Source: Branchinecta lynchi (Eukaryota; Arthropoda; Branchiopoda; Anostraca; Branchinectidae). Taken from it: 64,000 nucleotides of DNA. Shown piece by piece: positions 23,001-35,000 of the stretch. The stretch spans positions 12,862,202-12,926,201 of the forward strand of contig JAKZAP010000018.1 of the NCBI GenBank assembly GCA_023053575.1, read 5' to 3'. Under the pieces are notes generated by a model that made no database searches, was not told where the DNA came from, and was given only the letters and a program-made list of their open reading frames with translations. A program made the translations under genes and the position numbers. The number at the start of each line of letters is the position of its first letter. Positions within the stretch are counted from its first letter, which is position 1.

Positions 23001-26000
23001 CTAATATGGGATCGACTAAAACCAGGAAGGGAAGGGAACGCGAGAAAAGCAGGAAGGCATACTAAAACCAGGAAAGGCATCCTAAAACCAGGCAGGCTTT
23101 TGCAAGAATTCCCAGCACTGTTCCTTTCCTCTATTTAGTATTATTTGAGGGGGCGGTAACTTTTCAAACTCAAAGTTCGCCATTCCTTCTTCGTTTTAGT
23201 ATCCTGACATGGTTAGGCTTTAAGTTCAGTGATGGGTCGGCAACTATAAAAAATGTACTTCACCTTTTCATTTCTCGTTCTGACGGTAGGTGACTAACCA
23301 GGAAGAGCATACTAAAACGAGGAAGGGCATCCTAAAACCAGGAAGGCTATTGCAAGAATTCGCAGCACTGTTCCCTTTCCTCTATTTAGAGCGTGTTCCA
23401 CCCTTCTACAAATAGTAACTATTAGTTACTATTTCCGTTTCAACCTCACCAAAAGCTACTACGCTGACCGTTACAACCTTCTCGAAATAGTAACTAATAG
23501 TAACAATTTGCTTACCACGCTCGGGAGCGTAGTAAGCGTAGTAACTACGGATCTCTGTAGCGTGATTGGTCGGATTCGACCTTGGCATAATATTCTGCTG
23601 GAAAGTAGAAAAATCGTTCCAGCCTTGACGCCTTGACGCCAAGAATCCAGAATTCGTTACGCCATGCGTAGTAACTACGGTAAGTAGGATGGAACACGCT
23701 CTTAGTATTATTAGAGGGGTTGGCAACTTTTCAAATTCAAAGTTCACCATCCCTTCCTCGTTTTAGTATACCCTTCCTCGTTTTAGTATGCCTTTCCTGC
23801 TTTTCTCGCGTTCCCTTCCCTTCCTGGTTTTAGTCGATCCCTCCTTATATCTCTGACCTTGCTTAGCCTTCTAGATCCGCCTGGACGAAGACAGAAATCC
23901 CATGGTCGTACTCTTAACGGGCAATGCTTATCAAGGAGTTAATATATATATAACTGCATCAAAAGGGTTTCGCCTCAATAAAGTTAGTAGGCTTATCTTC
24001 GGTTCATCCAACAGCCACTGCCTGTAGACAAACTTCTTATATTAGTATCTTCAGCGCATCCAACTAATGATAATACTCTTGTATTAGTTATAGTTAGTAT
24101 CTTAGGTTCACCAAACAGATAGCTTACCTGCAAACCATTCAGTATCCCGAAAAGGTACAGTGGCCAGATTTCGGGTATGAACGTCAGGAATCCAATGATC
24201 CAAGTAATGCCCATGATTGTTATCAAAGCCAACGAGCCCTTAACCCAACGCCTAGAAAGAGAAAATACCAGCAATGGGATCAGCACTCGAAAAGATTTAG
24301 GCAATTAGGCGCCAAGATAGACCAGCCAATATCTGGTTGCATCAAAGGTCTCAGTAGGCGGAGAAAAATAAATAGCCAAAACAAGGCTTTTACGCCTGCT
24401 GCTGACTGGACCTTGTTCACTGGAAACTTTGAGACGAGACACCCACCAGAGCGAACAGGAAAGACCTCAGCAATACCGCGGAGTCGGGATCACCTTCTCG
24501 TCCCGCTATTAAAATGCAATTCGAAAGGCACAGCTGGCTTCATCCGGTGGTCATTCAAACGAAGTTCAAACTAAGGGGTAGTTTTGGATTTAAGTGCGAG
24601 TGACCTGTGATACAGGCAACTGTTGCGTTAGGCAGAGTATGCCTACCTAGTGAAAGTGGACTTCTCCGCTTTGGTCTTAGTAGACGTATACGCTATGTAC
24701 AGTGCCATACAAAGAACGCCAAAGTTGATCTGAAAAGAATATCTATTAAATGAAGCTGGGCAAGATACAAGCAAAGCAATTAAAATGCGCCAAAAAATTT
24801 GTCAATTTTTAAGCATTTAAGTATTGTCCAAATAGGTGTAATAAGCTGAATACGCGATGTTTACGTCTTAATACACACGCCTGTTCAACTAGGAACTCAA
24901 TAGGTTCTTATCGATACAGCGGTTGGCGTTACCACGCTGATACAGTTTTACTAGCTTCTAAAGATCAGAAAAAGTTAAGTACAATGAATATAATTTGACG
25001 CCCTTTATATTGTAAAAAGCTATTAAATTAACGGATGGACAGGCATTGGTCCTCGAACTAAGAACAAGCAGTCGTAGCAGAACAAAACTTGTTCTTTTGA
25101 AGAAAAGTTGTTTCTTCAGCTTCCAACAAAGTAGAGCTTTAGTGCTTCCCGTGGTAACCCTGACGACGCTGCTCCTCTCTGCGGCCCGCTGGCGGAACCA
25201 ACCAAGCGATCTGATTGGCTCTGCATAACGGAAAATAGAGCCTGGCTCTATTCTCCTTATTCGCCTTATTACAACGAGACCCGAGGAAAAGAGGAATCTG
25301 TAATAATCCTTATAGAACGTAATACACCTTACAACACCTATTCGGACAATGCTTTGTCACAGCGTGCCCCGAGGAAAAGAGGAATCTGTTATACGCCATA
25401 ATACACCTGATCACACTCATTTGAACAAGGCTTTACCCAAAGACAGTAAAAGTGGGAAAGACCGGAAACTCCCGTAAGCCCCATGAGTCACAACAATCAG
25501 CGCCGTTTAGCGGGTGTTCTTTCGATAAAAAATCGCTCTGTTGACATTTTCTTCCATCGCTCTCCGCAGAATCATCATCAGAGCACGTTTTGTTGATTTT
25601 TTTTTTCGTTTCGCTTATGAAGAGCATCCTCTCTCTATTCAGATTTCCTCTTTAATTGGAATAAAAAACAAGTAGGAAAAGAATAAATAGCTTTTTAATG
25701 GAGAAATTTTTTGTATTCACGATTTCGAATCAGTTAATGTTGATAGACATTGCATACTCACGCCCTCTTGCTTTCATTATATTAATCATTTACCGCTCGA
25801 AATTGGACAAAGTCCAAACGCTAGGCAGCGTTCCGTTCGATTTTCAGAGACCCGATTTTAGCGAAGTCACCGGTCTTTCCCACTATTATTGTCTTTGGCT
25901 TTACCAACAAACGGCTGCACTTCTGCCAGTGAGCCAGTCAAAGAAGTGTAGGCAGATGAGTATAGCTGTCTCTCCAACGTTTCAGAAGGTAAACACGTAA

Positions 26001-29000
26001 GAGGAGAAGCATGTATACAGGGATTGAAGGGGAGTTTCTTATATACCCCCAACGCTGGAATGCTGGAAGTTTTCACGATACCGGGATTTTGTCCTTGTCA
26101 CGGAACTGAGATCCATGTCTCTTCGCTTGCCAATTTGCGGTACCAAATTTTGTACGCACCACCTCACGACTAAATGAATGTCAGATGCCAAATCTTTCTC
26201 GTTTCGGATTTGCGCTAGGACGATTGTAACAACAAAACCAAAGGTGTCGATGGGATCCCAAAAATCTAATATTTGATTCAGACAATCGAGTCTTGTCTTC
26301 GCCAGATCCAGTCTTGGACAGGCTAATCATCAGAGAAAACCAAGTTCAGATATACCTCTATAAGCCATATCTGTTTTGACGATACTGACCGAGACTTCCT
26401 GCCGATTTCCGAGCGAACTACTAGTCCAGCAAAAAAAAAATACAGAAAGAAAACCAGCGTATCTTCTTAAGAACATTAAGAACATCTAATCAACTTTGAA
26501 TAAAAGTTTGACTAACAAAAAATCCGGTTACAACCGGATTCCGGAATAATTATATGTCCGGGTAAAAAAACCAGTGTAATATACCGACTCAGCCTCTCTT
26601 CTTACCCCTTAATCTGTCATCTAATCGAACTTTTGCTTTTAACAAATTTTCCAGGTTTGGCCGGATTCCGGGCGAACTAGTTGTCCGGCGAGATAAGGAT
26701 TTTCACCATCATGTTCGGCATGTCTTTTTACCCATAAATCACACATTTAATCAACTTCAAATTAAACTTTTACTTTTAACAAACTTTCCGGTTTCGGCCG
26801 GATTCCGGGCGAACTAATTTTCCGTTGAGAAAATGGTTTTCACCATCGCCTTCAGCATGTCTTCCTACCCCTAAATGGAACATCTAATCGACTTCAAATA
26901 AAACTTTTACTTTTAACCAACTTTCCGGTTTTGGCCGGATTCCGGGCGAACTACTCTTCCGATGACAAAATGGTTTTCATCATCGTGCTCAGCATGTTTT
27001 CTTACCCCATAATCGACTATCACATTAGCCGTTTCAAAATATTTTGTTTGCCCCTTAACTGGAACCCCCTCCCCCACCCCTAAATGTAGGGCTACAAAGC
27101 CCATCTACGAGCTTGACTGGTCCGACGACCCAACGAATCCCCACACCAAGTTTCATCAAAATATCTCATTCCCTACGAGAGTTATCGTGCCTACAGACGG
27201 ACGGACAGACGGACGGACGGACAGACGGACAACTTTTGCGATGTCATAGGTATCCCTCCACTTACGTTTTGGGATCCTGAAAAAGCCATAGATTTGTATT
27301 TAAGTTGTAGGGGTGAATGCCTGTTTAAAAATACTATAAAATTATATTATGGATCAGAAGCCGAAAATGTTGGAATAAAGGGCGATTCTTGCGGTCTGGA
27401 AAGCTTTTGCGACTTCGGCTAAAACTCGCTTCGCTTTCAAAAGCTGTTCTCGCGCTCCGAAAGTTTTCGTCAGCACTTGGAAAGCAAATCCACTTCTGAG
27501 TGGAAAGTGATTTCGGCAAGTCAGCGAGAAGTTGTGAAGGTGCAACTGAGGCGCAACTACTTGTTCTTGCGCTCGGTGGATTCTCGCTTTGCTTTTCGGA
27601 AAGCAAATCCAAGAGATCGCCAGAATCGCCTGTAATGCAGGTTTAAATATCAACATGAAACATGAAACTGGAGACTTTAGCACGTCTTCGACTAAATAAA
27701 AGCTGAAATGTAATGTTTTAACAAATCTTACCAAAACAATCACTAGCACAGGAGCATTGAAAGCCCAGATGTACCCATTATGAGTGTTCAACCAGCACCT
27801 GTGAAAAATTGATATAGTTTTTGAGAAAATAACAAAAAGAAGTCGGGCAAGAAACGGAAATGCTTGGAAAGCGCTATCGAGGATTTTTCAATAAATCCAA
27901 TCAATGGCGTAAATAGTCTCAGAAATTATTTCAATACTTCAGAATACATAGGGACATATTTTGAACTTACTTGTTTACTACTTATTTATTTGTGTAATCC
28001 GCTGAAAAGGCACAATAGCAGAGTATAAGCGCTGAAAACAAAACTGACCGAGACACTAAAAAACTTAAATTGGCTAAAAACAAAGGGACAGGCAGCGATG
28101 TGCGTGAAAGCTAAGATGGGATGTTGTCAGGGGTGGCCCGGACCCCCCCTCCCCTGCCTTTTGCTAAGTTGTATCAGTCGTTTATTTCTGCCTCGTCGAG
28201 GTCACGGGCGCTCATTTTAGTCAAAGACAATCCGAGTCGTTTCAAATTTGTTTTTAGTTTTGCCACTAAACTGCTTCAGTCGTTAATCCGTCCAAGGTCG
28301 AGTCGTTTAAACCACGTTTCATAACCTCGTTCGGTTGGAGACCTGATTCTCAGGTTCTCGAACGAAGGGTGACTGGCAGCAGCTCGTCTTGTCTTAAACC
28401 TGCTTTACTCGCACATGTGACATGACTTGTGTCTTTCTCACTGAAGTCTTTCAGCATGTCAAAATCAGGGGCGGTTCGAGGGGGGGGGGGGGGTGACGTG
28501 GGGGGGGGGTGACTCAACCCCCATGCTCCAGCGAATCTCCTCTCAGTCGTATGTTTCGAGCTTGTCTGTATGACAGTCGTATGCTTGGAGCTTTTCAGAA
28601 TGATATAAACGTGAATTTCACCCACAAATCCCGTTTTTGTAGTCGTATGGCTACAAAGAGATTTCTATTCGTATGTTTTCAGATTCACAGTTGTGTGTTC
28701 TGAGTTTTCCAGAATGAAAGTCGTATGTTTGAGCTTGCCGGAATGACATCAACCGCGAATTTCGCCTCAAAAGACCCGTTACTTGTCGTACTTTACGAAG
28801 GGATTTTCTTGTCGTAAATTAGAGACAGCCAGTAAATTAGAGGTTTAACCTTGCCAGATAAAGGCAGACAAAGCAGTTAGGTAATCGTGAACTTCGCCTT
28901 CAAATGATCTGTTTCTTATCTTATTGTTCATTAGAGAATTTAGTGGTATGTTTTAAGCTTGTCAGATTCACAATTTTGTGTTCTCAGTTTGTCAGAATCA

Positions 29001-32000
29001 CAGTCGTATGGAATGACATCAACCGCGAATTTACCCTGAAAATAACCCGTTTCTTGTGGTATTTTAAGAACATTTTCCAGTCGTATATTAGAGACAGTCA
29101 TAAGTTTTTAGCTTGCATATGAGGCAGTTAGTTGAATTTCGACAGCAAATGACCTACTTCTGGTCGTATGGTTGTATGGAGATTTTCTATAAATCATTAA
29201 CTTACGAAATATCGTGTGTTTGGAGCATGTTAGAATGACAGTCGTATGTTTCGAACTGGTCAGAGTTACATATGCCATTATCAAAAGCGTGATTTTCAAT
29301 CTGTGCGCTTAAAACAGGTTGATTTTCTAAAATTTAGCCTGTGGCGTGACGTTTCAACATTCTCCAGTTCGGTTTTGTGTAAAAATCTCCTTATCTTAAA
29401 AAGAAACAGGTTTATTTTTTGTAATGGATTGCGGAGTAAGGTTTATTTGGAGTGAGGTGTTAGGCCAGGATTTCAGCCACCTTGGCTAGAAATGCCAGAA
29501 AAAGGCCGGATTACAAAAAAACGCCTGCGGCGATGAGCTTAAATTTGTCTTGGATACATACGGTAAAAGCTGCTGCTTGGGATTTCAGCCACGTTAAAAG
29601 CAAGAGTTTGTGTGGGAAGTAGTCGAATATTGCCGAATAATGGCCGATTTGACAAATTTGTCCTGCGGCTCTTTCGTAGTCCTACCCTATTTGGTTGAAG
29701 TGTGCATCATTTATGTGCAGTTTTAAGCTTGAGATTGGGGTCTAAGCTACATTAAAAGGTAGAAGTTGTAAAGGAGTAGTTGAATTTTGCTCGGATTGAA
29801 AAAAATGATTTCGCCTGCGGCGCTTACTTTACTTTATCTTGATTAGATCTATCAAAGGCGGGTACCGAGGCTTGTCTTCTCTCCAGCGAAATTTGATATG
29901 AGCTTCATCGTCTAATTCCTGTTACTTATTTTTTTCTTGTTTTATCACTACAATGGCATTTTCCGTAACGTTTAGAACTCTTAATGTTAATATTTCTTGA
30001 GCCAGCCGGTGCTGTGTTTTTAGACAGTCGTGTCTTTTGAAGTTCTCATCCCCCCCCCCGTGCCCAAGCCCTTCGAACCGCACCTGGTCAAAATTACTAC
30101 AGATTAGTTATTGATGACTGGATAATATGAATTAACCAAAAGCGATAGACAAGGTTGCGTGGATGGACTATGGGACAAACTTTGACTACAACTGGAAGGG
30201 AAGGCATGACATTTTTAAACACAATGGAAAAGCCATCCGGATTCAAATGATAGGAGCCCCGCGAAAGCCATTCGAAGCAAGTGTATCCATGACAGTAAAG
30301 AAATGGGATCGACTAAAACCAGGAAGGGAAGGGAACGCGAGAAAAGCAGAAAGGCATACTAAAACCAGGAAGGGCAGACTAAAACGAGGAAGGCTGTCGC
30401 CAGAATTTGCCGCACCGTTCTCTTCCTCTATTTAATGTTCTTTGAGGGGTCGGCAACTTTTCAAATTCAAAGTTCACCATCCCTTCCTCGTTTTAGTATC
30501 CTGACACGGGTAGGTATTAAGTTCAGTGAGAAGTCGGCAACTACAAAATTGTAATTCTCCTTTTCATTTCTCGTTCTGATGGTAGGCGACTTAAATCCTC
30601 CGAGTCCAGCGAGCGGTCGGCAACTAAGATATTACAAGTCCACCATTTCATTCCTCGTTTTAGTACCTTGAAAGTACTGAAACGAGGAAGGAATTGTGGA
30701 TTCTCAATTATTAGTCTTTGAGGGGTCGGCAACTATAAAAAATGTAAGTAACCTTTTCATTCGTCGTTTTAGTACCTGGTCACGGGTAATACCTTAAAAG
30801 ACTAAAACGAGGAAGGAAATGGTGGACTTGAAATATCTTAGTTGCCGACCCCTCACTGAACTTAATGCCTACCCGTGTCAGGATACTAAAACGAGGAAGG
30901 GATGGTGAACTTTGAATTTGAAAAGTTGCCGACCCCTCAAAGAATACAAAATAAAGGAAGGGAGCGGTGCGGCAAATCCTGGCAACAGCCTTCCTCGTTT
31001 TAGTCTGCCCTTCCTCGTTTTAGTATGCCCTTCCTGGTTTTAGTATGTCTTCCTGTTTTTCTCGCGTTCCCTTCCCTTCCTGGTTTTAGTCGATCCCTAA
31101 AGAAATGTCGATGACGGAGTGAGGTTGTTTTACATAAAAACACAATGAAAAAATACAAATTAAGTCTCGTCGGAGAATCAGTATTTTCTTACACATAGAA
31201 AATCAAGTCAAAATCTATAAACGCCTGTCGGGAAAAGACAAAATTAGATCCGTAAATCGGGAATTTTTTTTTGTATGCACCGGCAAACCTGATTTGTTTC
31301 TAATTAAGCCTGTCTTTTAACGTGAAAATTCACTGTTTTTGCTGTAAAGTCAGAAGTCAGAACCAATCTACTTTGTGTCTACTTTAATATGGGTGGCCAC
31401 AGGGGGGCACAAGTATGAAATCTAATGTAGCCTAAAATCAGTCAACATTCAAGAAAAGGACCCCCCCCCCCACCATAGGGTACAAAACCTGTTTTTGGGT
31501 TTGGGACCCGCCCTACCCCTCGGAAAAAATCCACAATTTTGATGTCAGATGGTCTAGATTGATGATTTGGATAAGTTTATGTACAATATCATGCCGATAT
31601 TTCGATAATTGCGATGTTCTGAGCAAAAATAGAAGTAAAACAAGCTACCGCATCTCCAGTACGAGAGTGCTACACCAAGGAACTGAATCGAACACATTGA
31701 CGCACTAACTAAATCCAAACTGTCGAGATGGAACTTGGTGGGAAGAACAAGGACACACTACTGACGGAACATGACCGGTTCAGTGCACTGTGTGGAGCGT
31801 TGAAGGGGGTTTCCCTCGGAAATCGCGAGTTAGGGTGCTTCCAGATGGGCTAGGATGGTGATACTAGGCGGACGAATTAGGGACCCGACCAGATTAACTT
31901 GGAAATAGTCATCTCCCCGACCCGAAAATCTTGGGGGAGTGGAGGGAATGGAAATTCAGAATCTTGTGTCATGCACAACTTTCGAGCGGGTGATCGGATC

Positions 32001-35000
32001 CGAATAAAACGCGATAACTGACAAGAGGACATGTCACAGGTGTTGTAGTTGGTGATACAGACCGAGTGCAACAACCGTCGGAGGGGGGGGGGAGGTCGCG
32101 AGCGGGACCGGAAATATCGTGACAGGCTTAGACTGGAGTGATCGGAGTGAACTAGTGGGAATAACAAGCCGTTGTTGTAGATACAGCATTTACAGAATCG
32201 GGCTAGATCCAGAAACTTCGGGTACCCGGATTTCGGGGGGGGGGGGGGGTTCGCCTGCGGGTCGGACAAAAAAGACATAGATCAGAGGGAAAAGCCTATA
32301 AAATGGTTATATTTGTATGTTTCGGGGGGGGGGGGGGGGGTCAACCCCATAGCCTCCCCCCTCGATACGACCTTGCTCTAGACAATCATTTATAGAACTC
32401 GGTCGGATCCGGGCATAACCGGATGAGTTGGGAGGGGAGGAAGGCCGGCTAATTTTGTGGCAATCAAAACTCTGGTACGACTGACAGAACTTGAAGACCC
32501 CATAAAGTGCGCATGTTAACATCAGTGTGCTGAAAATAGTTTTGACCAAACGATACCTACACTTAAATGGTCAGCAAAGGTTCATGCTCATTTGTACCTC
32601 AAGGTTTTAGATCAGGTTTAGATTAAAAATGAGTCCTAACCACCTTAATGTGTCGATCTTAGCCGCACAGTCCTATTTTGCGCCCCTACAAGAAAAGTTG
32701 CACGGAATGTTGGGGGAAAACCATACACTTTTCCCGAAGCTTTCGAGTAGATCACCATTTTTTCCACAAAGAACAAGGGTCCTTTTTTCGAAAATTATGG
32801 GTCTCCTTCCGCTGACCGTATTATGGATTTATGTCTATCGTTTACAAGGGGTCCTCTTTGGTTGGACGTTCAATACTGGCTTAAACCCATATCGAAGACT
32901 GTTTTCTATATTACCTATTCAGTCTTTATGTGGTGAGGATAACTGGATGACGGCAAAAAACGCAACTATTGGTATTTTTTATTTTTCACTGGGATCGCTA
33001 AAAGACGTTCTGCTCTTCGGCATTTCACAAAATTTCGCCTCTGGCGCATTCCGTAGTATTCTGTATTTAGAAGAACGGTGTGTCACTTATTTGGCTAATA
33101 TTATATATTATGCTTGTTATGGTACTTGCCTTCCGGCCAAGTGCCATATACCGATCACTTTTCCGTCGGTCTGTCATTCTGTCTGTCGGTCGGTCGGTTA
33201 GTCCGGTGTTTGCGAGTTGGGGTACTTCCAGATATGCTAGGACGATGAAACTTGGCAGGCGTATTAGGAACCCGACCAAATTAATTGTGAAATAGTCACT
33301 TGCCCGATCTGACTATCGTGGGGGGAAGGGGAGGTTCCAGAATCCAGAAAATAGGGGCATGCATAACTTTCGAATGGGCGATCGGATCTTAATGAAACTT
33401 GATACCTGGGAAGACCTCGTGTCTCGGATGTCTCATCTTAAGTCCGGACAGGATCCGATGAATCTGAGGGGGGGTCAGAGGGGGAGCCGGAAATCGTGTG
33501 AAACTCTTGGAGTGCAGCGATCGGGATGAAACTTGGTGGGAAGAACTAGCACAAGCTCTAGATAAATGACTGACAGGATTGGACCCGATTCGGGCACTGT
33601 GGGGGGAGTTGGATGGGGGTTCCTGGATTCCGGCTACCCCTAGTTGATGTACTTCCAGGTGGGCTAAGACGATAAAACTTGGCAGGCGTATCAGAGACCC
33701 GACCAGATTAACTTGGAAATACTCACTTGCCCGATCCTACCGTCGTGGGGGGAGGGGGAGACAGCGGAATCCGGAAATTAGTGGCATGCATAACTTTCGA
33801 TCGGGTTATCGGATGTTAATGAAACTTGACATCTTGAAAGAACTCATGTCTCAGATGTCCCGTTTCGAGTGCGGACCGGATCCGGGGGGTGGAGGGGAGA
33901 ACCGGAAATCTTGTGATACGCACAGAGTTGAGCGATCAGGAAGAAACTTGATGGGAAGTACAGGCACAAGTCCTAGGTGCATCAGTGACAGACGTGACAT
34001 GACGTATTCGGGAACCAAGGGGTGGGATGTAGGGGGGTGTCCGGAATTCCGGTGATCGTGAGTTACGGTACTCCCAGATGTGATAGGACGATTAAACTTT
34101 GCTGGAGCATTAGAAACTTGACATCATTGGGTTAGACATCGCCACCTTCTCCGATCCGACCATTCCTTAAGGAACTCGCTTAACCGCAAAATACAAAAAA
34201 TACTTTTAAGCAAATTTTCAAGATCGCCATGAGTACATGAACCTTTTTGCCTCACGGGTTTTGCTTCGAAATTAATTTTTAGCACCCTTAAAGTGTGCAT
34301 CTTAACCAAAAAGTGAAAAAAAAACTTTTGACCATCACTTCCATCCTCTGACCCAGTCTTGCTGGTTTTTGTTTTCCTTCATGTTTTCTTTTGCTTTCTG
34401 TCTCCTATTTTTATATTTAAAGTGAAACAATATGTTGAATTTTCAGCCCCCTTCATTTTTTCTTGTTGGAGTATTTCTTACTAAATATGCTTGCAAGTGC
34501 CATATGAGCTTACAGCCCTTGTTTCATTTGAAACACATTAAGGACTAGAATGTGTATGGTAACAGGGACCCATAAACTTCCTGTAATGTACAGTAATGTA
34601 AATTTCCTGTACAGAAAATTTATGGGTCCCTAATGGTAAGTAGTTAAATTCTGGCAGAAAAGGGCAGATAAACAAATTTCGCCAGCAGTGCTTACTTTAC
34701 TTCATCCTGGGTACAGGACTTCGAAGCTTTCCTCTTTAACAAAAGTTGAAATAAAACACTGAGGGTGTGAATTTACATACACGAATTTTCATTACAGGAA
34801 TAATTTCAGCTGATGCATTGCAGTCAGTCTTACATAGGTTTTCTTGTTTGTTGGTGGAGAATGTGCGCCGTTGCCTCAAAGTGGCAACGGTGTTTTTGTG
34901 TGGGTATATTTTATTTGTATGTTGTGAGCGAGAAGTCGTTAAGATAGGGATCTCACCCTCCCCCCGTCCTAAGTGCTTCCTCTGAGAAAAATGTCGCGAG

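Noticed and set aside
27354..27791. 145-codon minus-strand frame
   Set aside because: Its first residues are the TM5 exon, but the rest reads through the GTAAGATT donor into an inverted-repeat element.
28530..29290. CRISPR-like regular spacing
   Set aside because: Units are degenerate with no conserved repeat and unique-spacer pattern, and the genome is clearly eukaryotic.
32629..33201. 190-codon plus-strand open frame
   Set aside because: It begins and ends inside family A-type sequence (including the AAGTGCCATA terminus and CTGTCGG tract), has no domain and no splice support, so it is read as chance.
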